Made by a program: the position numbers and the translations under genes. This document shows, piece after piece, positions 17,358 to 26,423 of a DNA stretch of 64,000 nucleotides. The notes under the pieces are model-generated. The model searched no databases, was not told where the DNA came from, and was given only the letters and a program-made list of their open reading frames with translations. The stretch lies in NCBI GenBank assembly GCA_029260735.1, contig JAJDCR010000081.1:62001-126000 (forward strand). The letters are read 5' to 3'. This DNA is from Planctomycetota bacterium. Lineage in GTDB: Bacteria > Planctomycetota > Uabimicrobiia > Uabimicrobiales > Uabimicrobiaceae. How positions within the stretch are numbered: position 1 is the stretch's first letter; the number at the start of each line of letters is the position of its first letter.

Positions 17358-18125
17358 ATGCTCTATGAAATTCTTCTAGAGTCCCAAATCGCTGGCCTAC
17401 TTGCTAGCTTAGCCTGTGGCTTAGGAGCTCTTCCTCTTATTTTTCAAAAATTTCAAAGTAAAAAAAGCACAGCCCTAGGCTATGGTTTTGCTGGAGGCCT
17501 CATGTTTTCAGCTTCGGTCTACAACCTAATTCTTCCTGGATTAACGATGGGAGGAAATGCTCCTTCCCAACAAATATTTTTTGTCTTGGTTGGAATTATT
17601 CTAGGAGCAACGTTTTTATCTCTTACTGAAAAACACCTTGAAACTCATGTTTCTTCTAATGATTGGAAAGATTGGGGGGGAAGAAAAGGACTTATTATTT
17701 TCATAGCCATGGCTATTCACAGTATTCCCGAAGGAGTTGCTGTCGGAGTAGGCTTTACCTCTGGTGAGATCCACTCTTCTAGTGTGGGAACTTACATTGC
17801 TCTTGCCATCGCGATTCACAATATTCCAGAAGGACTCGCTGTTGCCATTCCTTTAAGACTAGCCGGAGCAAGTATTAATAAATGTTTTTGGGCGGCATTT
17901 TTAACCAGCTTACCCCAACCATTGGCTGCCATTCCAGCAGTTTTCTTATCGTGGTTTTTCCAACCACTCATTCCTTTGTTTATGGGGTTCGCCGCTGGAG
18001 CAATGATTTTTTTAGTCCTAATGGAAATGATCCCGGAGGCTCTTGATGAAGAAAGTCCTCAGCATATAGCCTGGGCTTTCACCTGGGGTTTTTCTTTAAT
18101 GCTTTTGGTTCAGGTAGTCTTATAA
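17358..18125 (+). CDS. ZIP-family metal transporter
   Basis: A 255-residue inner-membrane protein with about eight hydrophobic helices. The two ZIP metal-site signatures are HSIPEG (121-126) and HNIPEG (154-159), and LMEMIPEAL (221-229) supplies the later acidic residue. ZIP transporters move Zn2+ (also Fe2+ or Mn2+) into the cytosol. The short His-poor loop and length suit the ZupT/GufA branch. AGGAG lies nine bases upstream of the ATG, and the gene starts 21 bases after the Fur-family gene, so the pair is probably co-transcribed and metal-regulated. It ends facing the macro-domain gene, 11 bases away. Confidence 0.92.
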   Translation: MLYEILLESQIAGLLASLACGLGALPLIFQKFQSKKSTALGYGFAGGLMFSASVYNLILPGLTMGGNAPSQQIFFVLVGIILGATFLSLTEKHLETHVSSNDWKDWGGRKGLIIFIAMAIHSIPEGVAVGVGFTSGEIHSSSVGTYIALAIAIHNIPEGLAVAIPLRLAGASINKCFWAAFLTSLPQPLAAIPAVFLSWFFQPLIPLFMGFAAGAMIFLVLMEMIPEALDEESPQHIAWAFTWGFSLMLLVQVVL

Positions 18126-18136
18126 CGATCTACAAA

Positions 18137-18709
18137 TCAAAAGCCACCTTCTAAAGAAAACTGTAGAGAAGAGTAGGTAGAGGAAGTCAATAGATTTTCA
18201 AACGCTTTATAATCGCGATAACTTGGCAAAGCAAAAATAACTTTTAAGTTTGATTTACGATGCTTAGCAAAAAAATCGCTCACAGCATCAATCATAAGTT
18301 TAGCACAGTCTTCTGGCTTAACCCGCCCCTCTCCTGTGCCCAAAGCAGAGAAAGCTATTGTCTCAGCGTTTAGCTTAGTCGCCATCAACAAAGACTTCTC
18401 TACTCCATTATAAAGCCGATCAGGTTCAGGACAATAAGCTCCTTGTGGAGTATATTTTATAATAGAAATGATATGGCAAACCGACCTAATCCCGTGTTTT
18501 TTCAAACCAAAGGAGTCCGTAAGAACAACATCCCCCACTTGGTGGGTTGTTTTAGGTAACTCCCTTTTTAAAGCGGCAAGAATCTCTGCTCCTCCTGTTT
18601 TGAGAACAGAGGAAGCGGCCCCTCCTCCCATTTCTCCCGTGTCTTTCGCCCCATAGCCAATAACATCGGCTTGGGTTTCCTCTAAGAATTTTCGACTTAA
18701 CTGAATCAT
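18137..18709 (-). CDS. Macro-domain protein
   Basis: A 190-residue protein that is essentially a single macro domain: DVIGYGAKDTGEMGGGAA supplies the nucleotide-contacting loop, SALGTGEGRVKPED the second phosphate-binding loop, and VIFALPSYRDYKAFE the final strand. Macro domains bind ADP-ribose or related metabolites, and many hydrolyse O-acetyl-ADP-ribose or ADP-ribosyl groups. The usual NAAN-type first motif is changed to GYGAKD, so catalysis is uncertain. The ATG at 18709 is preferred: AGAGG lies about eight bases upstream, whereas the longer reading frame to 18778 runs into a palindromic repeat. It stands alone, convergent with the ZIP gene. Confidence 0.82.
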   Translation of the reverse strand: MIQLSRKFLEETQADVIGYGAKDTGEMGGGAASSVLKTGGAEILAALKRELPKTTHQVGDVVLTDSFGLKKHGIRSVCHIISIIKYTPQGAYCPEPDRLYNGVEKSLLMATKLNAETIAFSALGTGEGRVKPEDCAKLMIDAVSDFFAKHRKSNLKVIFALPSYRDYKAFENLLTSSTYSSLQFSLEGGF

Positions 18710-18749
18710 TTTTGGAACACCTCTATGGTTTAGGAGAAATATATTTAAT

Positions 18750-18802
18750 GTAGGGACAACTGCGAGGGCCGTCCGCAAGGACCCTCGTGGTTGTCCGTTA
18801 CG
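18750..18802 (+). repeat. 53-bp REP-like palindrome, copy 1
   Basis: A GC-richer imperfect palindrome beginning GTAGGGACAAC and ending GTTGTCCGTTACG, able to form a long hairpin (GGGACAAC pairs with GTTGTCC, AGGGCC/AGGGTCC-type inner stem). Two more copies of identical length lie at 40509 and 40655. It sits upstream of the macro-domain gene. REP-type repeats are known to act as transcript-stabilising hairpins or as remnants mobilised by REP-associated transposases; no such transposase is in the window. Confidence 0.85.
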
Positions 18803-18856
18803 TCTGCTTAAACCTAATAAGAAGACTTTACAAGCCGTCTCAAGCTACAATGAATA

Positions 18857-21800
18857 TTAATCCTGCCCAACAGCCGTCTCAATATTCACTAACTCAGACT
18901 GCACATTCTTGTAGACCTCTTGGTATTTTTCACCAATAGGAGAAATCACTCGCAAAATTTTCTTTAAGCGCTCTTTGCTTACTCCTTCTCCAGAAGTAAG
19001 GTCTTTTTCTAAGAGCTGGATTTGTAAAGATAGATCATTTAACTCAAACTCAGCGCTAATATTAATTTGCCGAGAACGATAGTACTCTTGAGTTTTTTCG
19101 CTCTGTCGTTTTTGCTTGAGAGTCAAAGCTTCTTTTTCTCGCTTAATTAGGTATTGCTGGATTTTGCCTCCCCGCTTCTCGATCTTATAGATAAGTTCCT
19201 CCAAATCAGCTATTTGATTGGGATAACGCTCCATTTCAACAATTTGATTGCGAATATTATTAATCAGAAAGCTACTAATTTTTTCTGTTACTGCTAGCTT
19301 GAGTTTTTCTTCCTTTTGCCGAAAACGTTCCATTAAGGGAGCGAGGGTGTCATACCATGCTCCAGGAGAGTGCTCCCAAGTTTTATGTAACTTAGCTAGA
19401 TTGGCTTTTTCCTCTTTTTGGCGCTTTATTTCTTCCCGATAGTTCGGATCGTTCAGGATACGCTCATTTTTCTCTTTGGTTTCTTCCAAGTTTCTCAACA
19501 AAATCTTCATGCTAGGAAGATAATAGGTGTCACTTAAGTAAGGTTTCATATAGTCTCTAGAACGATCATAGCGAGCAGAATGAAGATAATCTTCTCCCAC
19601 TTCAATAACTTCTCTCAGTTCTTTAACTTGAAAAATTGCTTTATCTAGGCTTTCTTTGTGTTTAGGAAGAGAGAAAAATTCACTTCGACCAGCAAAGCGT
19701 TTTTCAAAATCCGAGACTCCTGCCTGGAATTGATCGACAACTTCGGTTAAATCGTCTAATCGTTTGCTTAAAGTCTGAACGATATCCTTAATTTCGAGAA
19801 CATCTTTCTTATGTTTGCTAAGAGCTTGCGATTCTCGAATTAAATCGATTAACTCGTAGCGCATTTTAGTCAAATCAGCGATCAAATTACGATCCAGAGA
19901 ACCTCCTGCCAAGTGAGGTTTAACGATCTCAATCGCCTGATCGAGCTCTTGTCTTTCTTTTGCTTGTAGGGTTTTTTTTGCCACTTGGCGCAGTTCTTCT
20001 GATAAGCTTCGCCCTTCCTCAAGACGTTTTTGAGCTTGCTCAAGAGCATCTCGGGTATCCAGCAATTCTGAAACGTTCTTTTGCATTTGCTCAATATAGC
20101 GCTCTAAAGGCGAAAACTGATCGTCAAGATCTTTTAAGTAACTCTGTATATTCCTTAACCCCGTATTGACAAGAAGAGTTTTCTTACGAGTTTCGGCTAA
20201 AGCTCGGTTCTTTTCAATAAAAGCTTCTATCTCAGAGAGAGATCTTTCTGTTTGGGGAAGAAGAGTTTTTGCATTATCTACAAGATAGCTAGATTCTTTC
20301 AATTTAGATATAGCTAGTGTTAACTCTTTTTGCTCCACTCGTACCTTAGCAAGGGCCAAAGTTTTAGAAAGTTTCACAACAACTGTTCCTGAGTTTTTAT
20401 AAACATTAACAATTCCAGAGCTTAGAGCAGGAAATCCCTCTGATCGAGGATATTCCTTTTGAACTAGTTTTAATTTTTGCTGAAGTAAGCGAGTGACATC
20501 TTGCAAAGGAAGAAGATTTTCTCGGGCACTTTGCATAAGTTGAGTAACTAAATTAGCCTGTTCTTCTTGTTTCTGTAAACCTTTAGCAATTTCAATCGAA
20601 TCAAGAATATTATCTTTGATTTGCTTGATTAAGGGTAATAGTCGCCTAGCTTCTCTTTGAGAACGTAGGTGTTCTAAAGCTTTGTTCAGTTTCTCTTCGC
20701 GAAGGAATTTTTCTCCTTCGGAAACACTCGTGCTCAAAGAAGAAAGGCGTTCATTAACTTGAGATTTAATACTTTCCACCTGAGAGAGAGGCTTAGGAAC
20801 ATTCAAAGAAGCAGGGAAAGATTCCAGTATTTGATAGGCTCTAATCAGTGCAGCTAACTCCGTTTTGATTCCATCACGACGCTCTTGAAGTTCTTTAATG
20901 TAGGTCAAAGCAACTTGTCGTTGTTGGCGACGAGCCCGGTTCTCAATTAATTTTTCGCATTGAGAGATGAATTTATCCAATGATTCAAGAGCTTCTTGTG
21001 CCTTAGGTCTCCAAAGAGACACTTGCCGAACTAAAGGCTCAGAGTTTTCTAAAGAACGCTGGGCAATTCTCAAGAGACGCTCTTCTTCTTCTTCTGAATT
21101 TGTATTCTGTTGCAGTTTCTGCTTGGCTTCTTCTAAAATACGGTAGAGATCAAAACTTACTTTTTCTGCTTCCTGAAGAGTTTTTTCATAACTGGGGGAA
21201 AGTAGAGGAAAATTTTTCTCTTGAGGAAAGCTCTCTTGGGCAAAACTTAAACGCTGCTTAAGTTGAACTAGTGAGCTTTGAAGAGGAAGAAGACCTTCAC
21301 GAGCTTTTTGCATCAGTTGAGTAATCTCTTGAGCTTGCTCCGTTCTCTTTTGCACGTTCTCTGCTAGCTCAATAGCATCAAAAACACTTTCACGGGCTTG
21401 CCGAAGGAAAGCCAAAGAACTGTCTTGAGCAACTTGCTCTCGCAAACCGCTGATCGCTTGGGTAAATTGATTCTTGGAAAGAAGCTTTTTATTTTTTTCT
21501 AAAGCCTGAGTTAAAATATTTTTCTCTTCTTTAGCTTGGAGGTAAACTTCTTTTGCCTGCTTAGGAGAAGAAACTTTTAATGAGGCCGGAAAAGAATTTA
21601 GTTTTTCCAACCCCTTAGCCAAAGTAAGAAGCTCTTTCTCTAAGCTATCTTCACGTGTTTTCAAAACAGTTAAAAGAGCTTGCCCTTGCTTTTGCTTTTC
21701 ATTTCTTTCTTTTTTCGCAATGATCGCTTCACAATTTTCAATAAAATTTTCCACTTCTTCTAAGCTCTTTTTTGTGGAATCGCGCCATGTTTCTGCATTT

Positions 21801-24700
21801 TCAATTAAGGGCTGACCATTTTTTATAAGAGAAATCGCTTGGTTAAGCTCTTTTTCATAGAGTTTCCCTTGTACGCGAGTCAGCATTTTAGATAGCTCTT
21901 TATTCACTTTTGAAGCTTGTGCATAAACCTGCTTGTATTTTTCAGGGAATACAGGAAATTCTTGACTACTCGGAGAGTTCCCTGAAACAAAATTTTCTCG
22001 AACATAAATAATTTTTTCTCGAAGAGATGTTGCTAGATCTTGTAGTGGTAAAAGCTGAGAACGAGCATTTTGCATCAAAGACGAGATCTGATTAGCTTGT
22101 TGATTTTGAGTTTCTATTTCTTGAGTAATAGCAATAGAGTCAAAAATATTTCCTTTAAGTTGACGTAGCTCCGGTAAAACAGTAGAAGCATTTATTTGCT
22201 GGCGTAATTTTGATTGAGCCTCGTCATAACTTCCTTGATAGACTAGCTCTTGACTTTGGTTTATGATTTCTTTAAGGGCAATAATTTCATTTTCTGCTTG
22301 TTCTAGAATAAACTTATTTTTTTCATTACCTTGCCAAGTTCCCCATTTTTTCAAACGAACGATTCCATCTTGAGAGAGTTTGAGTTCCTCTGCCAATCGA
22401 GCCAAGCGCCCCTTAACTCTATCCAGAAACTCAGCAATATCTAATTTTTTCTCTCGGTGATAATCTTTTTCTTGGCAAGCTTCGAGAACTTCACGAACAA
22501 TTTCTGTCATATCATCCAAGTCAACATATCGAGGAGCTGAAATATCTAAGTAAGGTGTACTGTAAGATAAAGCCTCTATAATATTATCATTGAGCATGGA
22601 TCGTTCTATTTTTTCCAAAGATTTTTCCCAATCGGGAATTTGATTCTGAATATCAGCTAGCATATTCCCCGCCTCAGGAGGAGGCTGAGGAAAATCATAT
22701 TTTTCAGGATACTCTTTCCTGATAGTAGCCAAATTCTCTGCCAAAGGTTTTACTTTTTGTGAGTATCCAACAATATTTTCTCTTAGGCGACGCAAAACTG
22801 TTCGTACTTTGGTTTCTCTCTCTCTTAGATCGTGAACTTCTTTCGCAATTGTTAATGTGCGGTTAGCTTTGAAGTGCAGTTTATCTAGTTTAGCTAAAAC
22901 CTCCGAATCCTTTTTTTCTCCTTGAGAAGCTAACCAGAGAATGCTCTCATCCACTTTTTCTTCTGACAAAAGACCTTCTGCTTTATCTGTCACTTCATCC
23001 ATTATTTGGATTTTTCCGTTTAATCCCTCAAGATTACGTTTTATTTTTGGATCAGCTTCTGGGTAACGGCGGGTAGGAGGAAAATCTTTTTCTAAAACTT
23101 GTAGAATATTTTTAATTTGAGTGATCTTGTTTTCTACTTTTCCCTTGTAGTCAACAAAGGTACTTAAAGTGACCTTGCACTCTTCCACTTTTGTTTGGTA
23201 AGCCTGATAATTTCCATACATGCGAAAAGTAATATTAGCCACGTAGCTAAGAATAATAATTCCCACAGCCAAGAAAACATAGCGACGAGGTATCCACGAA
23301 ACCATTTTCAGAGCACGTTGAGAAAGAGGAACTGTCGGAAGCTTAAGTTGATAACGTTGAAAAACTACTTTATGATTGCGGTGAACCGGTAGTCTGATTT
23401 TGCCCAAAGAAAGGGCTTTGGTAAAATTATCTTGGATTTCTTTTAAGGTGTAAGCTTTATCTTTATCAAAAAGAAGACCATAGAATTTAAATACTTCCCA
23501 CTCCGGTTCCGGCAATTTCATTTTTGGGATTTCTGTTGAGACAGGTTTTGCTGGACGGGGCTTTTTTTGAGAGATTTCGTTTTCTGGCTGTAAAGCAATA
23601 CCATATTTTTTAAGAACATTAATGTCCATGCTGTTAAGCTCTGGTAGCTCATCCAAACTAGAACTTTCAAAGGAAGACCTGATTTCCCGAGAGCTTGTGC
23701 TCCGTCCCTCTTCGAGCTGAACCCCATATTTTTGTAAAACATCCCTCTCGTCTTTGCCCAACTGGGGTATTTTTTTATCTAAAGGAACCTGAGACTCTTC
23801 CAAAACAAAACTGGCTTGAAAACTATCTTCTCCTAAACCCGACTCCCCATCATCCATAACAATTCCATATTTTCCCAGAACAGTTAAGTCTTCAGGAGTA
23901 AGAGCAGGCAGTTCATTATCTCGTAAAACAATCGACTCTTCCTTACTTGCATCAGGCATTTGAATACCATACTTGCTTAAAACAGTCAAGTCTTCAGGGG
24001 AAAGTTCAGGAAGAGGTTTATCTAAAGTTACAACAGAGGCTTCTTTAGATAAAGTCGGGCGAGATGTAATAACTGATTTTGCTTTACTTTTAGGAGTACT
24101 TTGAACCTCTCCACTTCTTAAAACCTTCATGGCACAAGGCAAAGAAGCATATTTCATTCTAACGGCAGAAAGAGCATCGTTGTTGGTGAGAATCTCTCTA
24201 ACATCGCCTATACGATAAAATTCTTCTCCTCTTTTTTCTTGTGAACAAAGAAGGAAAGGTGCCTTTTCCCAACTAATGATGACAAAGATAACATCAGAGG
24301 CCGAGAGAAATTTTTTGCGCAGCCTCAATGCTAACTCAAAATCTATTCCTTCATGGACTAGCTTCAAGGTTTCGGGAGAAGAGTGTAGAAATGCGTAAAG
24401 TTTTTTTAGGTCTATTCCATAAAGAGAAAATTCATAATATTGATTGCGATAAGGAGCAACAGTTAAAAGTATATCTTTTTTTTCAAATTTCCCCTTGTTA
24501 AACTCGTACTTTACAAGTCCATCTCGTTCAGGCAAAACAATCATTTGCCGATTTTTACTGACTATCATCAGTACTTGCTCATCGAGTTTTGTAGGAATGC
24601 TGTGAGTGAGCTGATGCCCTTTTTCTGAGCAAAAGAGACATTCTTGTTTGAGAGCCCGGACATATTGGAGACAATCTTCAAAAATCAACTGCGTATTCAT
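18857..24700 (-). CDS. Giant single-TM coiled-coil protein with N-terminal short repeats
   Basis: A 1947-residue protein of no recognised family. Residues 1-200 form a globular domain with CLFC and a LPCAMKVL motif (187-194). Residues 229-370 hold four copies of a 20-residue motif of the pattern LPxLxxxDxxVLxKYGI (229, 263, 310, 351), with a degenerate fifth near 391 (LPEPEWEVFKFYG). One membrane helix is at about 473-493. The remaining 1450 residues are nearly all charged helix, with three long internal repeats whose cores (FDSIAI, FDAIEL, LDSIEI followed by QLMQxAR and LLPLQ) fall near residues 853, 1108 and 1367, a period of about 257. The start overlaps the upstream ATPase gene as ATGA. 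A structural or tethering role across the envelope is inference. Confidence 0.85.
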   Translation of the reverse strand: MNTQLIFEDCLQYVRALKQECLFCSEKGHQLTHSIPTKLDEQVLMIVSKNRQMIVLPERDGLVKYEFNKGKFEKKDILLTVAPYRNQYYEFSLYGIDLKKLYAFLHSSPETLKLVHEGIDFELALRLRKKFLSASDVIFVIISWEKAPFLLCSQEKRGEEFYRIGDVREILTNNDALSAVRMKYASLPCAMKVLRSGEVQSTPKSKAKSVITSRPTLSKEASVVTLDKPLPELSPEDLTVLSKYGIQMPDASKEESIVLRDNELPALTPEDLTVLGKYGIVMDDGESGLGEDSFQASFVLEESQVPLDKKIPQLGKDERDVLQKYGVQLEEGRSTSSREIRSSFESSSLDELPELNSMDINVLKKYGIALQPENEISQKKPRPAKPVSTEIPKMKLPEPEWEVFKFYGLLFDKDKAYTLKEIQDNFTKALSLGKIRLPVHRNHKVVFQRYQLKLPTVPLSQRALKMVSWIPRRYVFLAVGIIILSYVANITFRMYGNYQAYQTKVEECKVTLSTFVDYKGKVENKITQIKNILQVLEKDFPPTRRYPEADPKIKRNLEGLNGKIQIMDEVTDKAEGLLSEEKVDESILWLASQGEKKDSEVLAKLDKLHFKANRTLTIAKEVHDLRERETKVRTVLRRLRENIVGYSQKVKPLAENLATIRKEYPEKYDFPQPPPEAGNMLADIQNQIPDWEKSLEKIERSMLNDNIIEALSYSTPYLDISAPRYVDLDDMTEIVREVLEACQEKDYHREKKLDIAEFLDRVKGRLARLAEELKLSQDGIVRLKKWGTWQGNEKNKFILEQAENEIIALKEIINQSQELVYQGSYDEAQSKLRQQINASTVLPELRQLKGNIFDSIAITQEIETQNQQANQISSLMQNARSQLLPLQDLATSLREKIIYVRENFVSGNSPSSQEFPVFPEKYKQVYAQASKVNKELSKMLTRVQGKLYEKELNQAISLIKNGQPLIENAETWRDSTKKSLEEVENFIENCEAIIAKKERNEKQKQGQALLTVLKTREDSLEKELLTLAKGLEKLNSFPASLKVSSPKQAKEVYLQAKEEKNILTQALEKNKKLLSKNQFTQAISGLREQVAQDSSLAFLRQARESVFDAIELAENVQKRTEQAQEITQLMQKAREGLLPLQSSLVQLKQRLSFAQESFPQEKNFPLLSPSYEKTLQEAEKVSFDLYRILEEAKQKLQQNTNSEEEEERLLRIAQRSLENSEPLVRQVSLWRPKAQEALESLDKFISQCEKLIENRARRQQRQVALTYIKELQERRDGIKTELAALIRAYQILESFPASLNVPKPLSQVESIKSQVNERLSSLSTSVSEGEKFLREEKLNKALEHLRSQREARRLLPLIKQIKDNILDSIEIAKGLQKQEEQANLVTQLMQSARENLLPLQDVTRLLQQKLKLVQKEYPRSEGFPALSSGIVNVYKNSGTVVVKLSKTLALAKVRVEQKELTLAISKLKESSYLVDNAKTLLPQTERSLSEIEAFIEKNRALAETRKKTLLVNTGLRNIQSYLKDLDDQFSPLERYIEQMQKNVSELLDTRDALEQAQKRLEEGRSLSEELRQVAKKTLQAKERQELDQAIEIVKPHLAGGSLDRNLIADLTKMRYELIDLIRESQALSKHKKDVLEIKDIVQTLSKRLDDLTEVVDQFQAGVSDFEKRFAGRSEFFSLPKHKESLDKAIFQVKELREVIEVGEDYLHSARYDRSRDYMKPYLSDTYYLPSMKILLRNLEETKEKNERILNDPNYREEIKRQKEEKANLAKLHKTWEHSPGAWYDTLAPLMERFRQKEEKLKLAVTEKISSFLINNIRNQIVEMERYPNQIADLEELIYKIEKRGGKIQQYLIKREKEALTLKQKRQSEKTQEYYRSRQINISAEFELNDLSLQIQLLEKDLTSGEGVSKERLKKILRVISPIGEKYQEVYKNVQSELVNIETAVGQD

Positions 24701-26178
24701 GTTATTTTACCTAAGCTTAGACCCTTATGACATAAAGAAAAAAGGGGAATATGTTTCCTTTTATCGAAAGAAACTTTAAGTAGCGGCTTTATTTTTTTTA
24801 TAGATTTCAATATCAGTGGAGGATACAAGGCCAATTTTTTAGCTATATCTTGGATTGTAAAAGGTCCTTCATCATAATGATTTCCCAGGAACCGGAGAGT
24901 TTCCTTTGTAATCGAATCTTGCCCTTGATATCGCTCTAATAAAATTTTGATGTAAAAAGAAGAGCATTTCTCTAAAAAATAAATATTGTCTTGAGCAGAA
25001 AGTTCTATTTTCTTATCCCAACTTAAAGGACTCTCTACATGAGAACGTTGGAAAAAAACAAAAACAAGATCAAAATAGAGTTTTTCTTGGGCAAAGTTTT
25101 CTAGTTGTCTCTGCTCTTCGAAGGAAAGAGTATCTACCCCATCTAGCAACAAAATCAATTTTTCGGAAGAAGACGTCTGGTTTATTTCTTGAACTTTAGG
25201 TTCTATATTTTTCTCAAACCAGGCCAGGAAACTTTCTAATTTCCTGGTCGCTTTGTTCGTAACAAAAAAGAAGGATTCCATTTTATAAGAAGTAAATATT
25301 TTAGGACAATTGATAGCGAGAGCTGTCTTGCCTGAAGCAGGTGGTCCCGTAATCATAATTCTTTTTAGTTGCATATCAGAAGGAGATGATAGAGTTTCTT
25401 CAAACAACTCGTCCAAAGAAATTTCCAACCAAGGTAAGAGAATGTAATGATCTTCATATTTTTGGGTAAAGTTCTCAAACCTAATATTCCCCTCACACTC
25501 TTGTTGATATATACGAAAATCTTCTGGCAACCATTGGCAATAAAAATTTTTCAAAAGAACATCTGACTCAACTAAATATAGCTGAAGTCCTTCACTGCCT
25601 TGGAGTCTCGTATGAAAGAGAGGAGAAAGACAAAGAGATTTTTCCTCATAAAAAAGATGAGTTTGCCCTTCATAGACTTCATAGTGGACTTTTTGCAAAA
25701 AAAATAAATCCGCTATAAATTTTTTTAACTGACCACGATATTCTTCTAAATCAGCATCACAAGCCAAAGCGAAAGAATTTTTAATCCAATTATAGAACCA
25801 AAGAAGTCGTTGTAGGCGATCTTCTAGTTGAGAATTTCTTAATGAAGGGTATTTTTCATAAATAGAAAAAAGATTATGAAGAACCGGTACATGCTTACTC
25901 TCATACAAAAAGAAAAGTGTCTTCCGCATTACTTCACACCAAAAAAAGGCTTCATCAGAAATTTTTTGAGAAAAAAGCCAGAAATCTAACTTAGGATTAC
26001 GCAACCCACTTTGGATATACTCCAAAAGAGAAAAACGTCCTAGAGTTACAACGCTCTCCTTAAAAAGAAGATTTATCAATTGACATTCTTCTTCGGGAGT
26101 CTCTTGCCTTTGCTTGAATTTCTCCCAAGCAACTTCCATAGAAAAAGGCAAAAAGGATATTTGATCTAGTTTTTCCAT
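24697..26178 (-). CDS. P-loop ATPase (AAA/STAND-like) coupled to the coiled-coil protein
   Basis: A 493-residue protein. Walker A is GPPASGKT (about 277-284) and Walker B LILLLDGVD (about 340-348), followed by FVFFQRS, where an AAA/STAND sensor strand is expected. The first 270 residues are helical and aromatic-rich and match no family I know. The C-terminal 90 residues (QDIAKKLALYPPLILKSIKKI) look like a winged-helix, as in STAND ATPases. The gene has AAGG six bases before the ATG and overlaps the giant coiled-coil gene by ATGA, so the products are made together and probably interact. Function unknown. Confidence 0.75.
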   Translation of the reverse strand: MEKLDQISFLPFSMEVAWEKFKQRQETPEEECQLINLLFKESVVTLGRFSLLEYIQSGLRNPKLDFWLFSQKISDEAFFWCEVMRKTLFFLYESKHVPVLHNLFSIYEKYPSLRNSQLEDRLQRLLWFYNWIKNSFALACDADLEEYRGQLKKFIADLFFLQKVHYEVYEGQTHLFYEEKSLCLSPLFHTRLQGSEGLQLYLVESDVLLKNFYCQWLPEDFRIYQQECEGNIRFENFTQKYEDHYILLPWLEISLDELFEETLSSPSDMQLKRIMITGPPASGKTALAINCPKIFTSYKMESFFFVTNKATRKLESFLAWFEKNIEPKVQEINQTSSSEKLILLLDGVDTLSFEEQRQLENFAQEKLYFDLVFVFFQRSHVESPLSWDKKIELSAQDNIYFLEKCSSFYIKILLERYQGQDSITKETLRFLGNHYDEGPFTIQDIAKKLALYPPLILKSIKKIKPLLKVSFDKRKHIPLFSLCHKGLSLGKIT

Positions 26179-26313
26179 TCGGGCCTTTAGGGCGTGCCGC
26201 CATTTAAGTTTTGTTTAATATCGTTAGTCTTGTGAAGTATAGAAAGCCGCTTTAATTGCGCCTCTTCTTATTAAATTTTATTCTGGATTATTCGATTTTG
26301 AATTTCGCCCGTA

Positions 26314-26423
26314 AGGGCGTGTTTTCATTCAGCCCACCACGTTGTGTAGCCACAAAATAGAATCAAGAGCTATGCTTCTAGGCTCCCAAAATATTGCTAA
26401 AAAGCTGAATGAGGACGCGCCCT
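26314..26423 (-). repeat. MITE-like element, copy 1
   Basis: About 110 bp bounded by inverted ends: AGGGCGTGTTTTCATTCAGC on the left and the complement of AGGGCGCGTCCTCATTCAGC on the right (17 of 20 match). Read on the minus strand, the interior is alignable with the copies at 29586 and 33237 (GCTTTTTxxCAATxTTTTG..., then TAGAAGxATA). Its right end supplies the stop codon of the Sm-like gene, so it inserted at, or has become part of, that gene's 3' end. No coding capacity; no transposase in the window. Confidence 0.75.

Noticed and set aside
18710..18778. Longer N-terminus for the macro-domain protein (start at 18778)
   Set aside because: The extra 23 residues are encoded mostly by a palindromic repeat that occurs elsewhere in intergenic DNA, and the ATG at 18709 has a better ribosome site.
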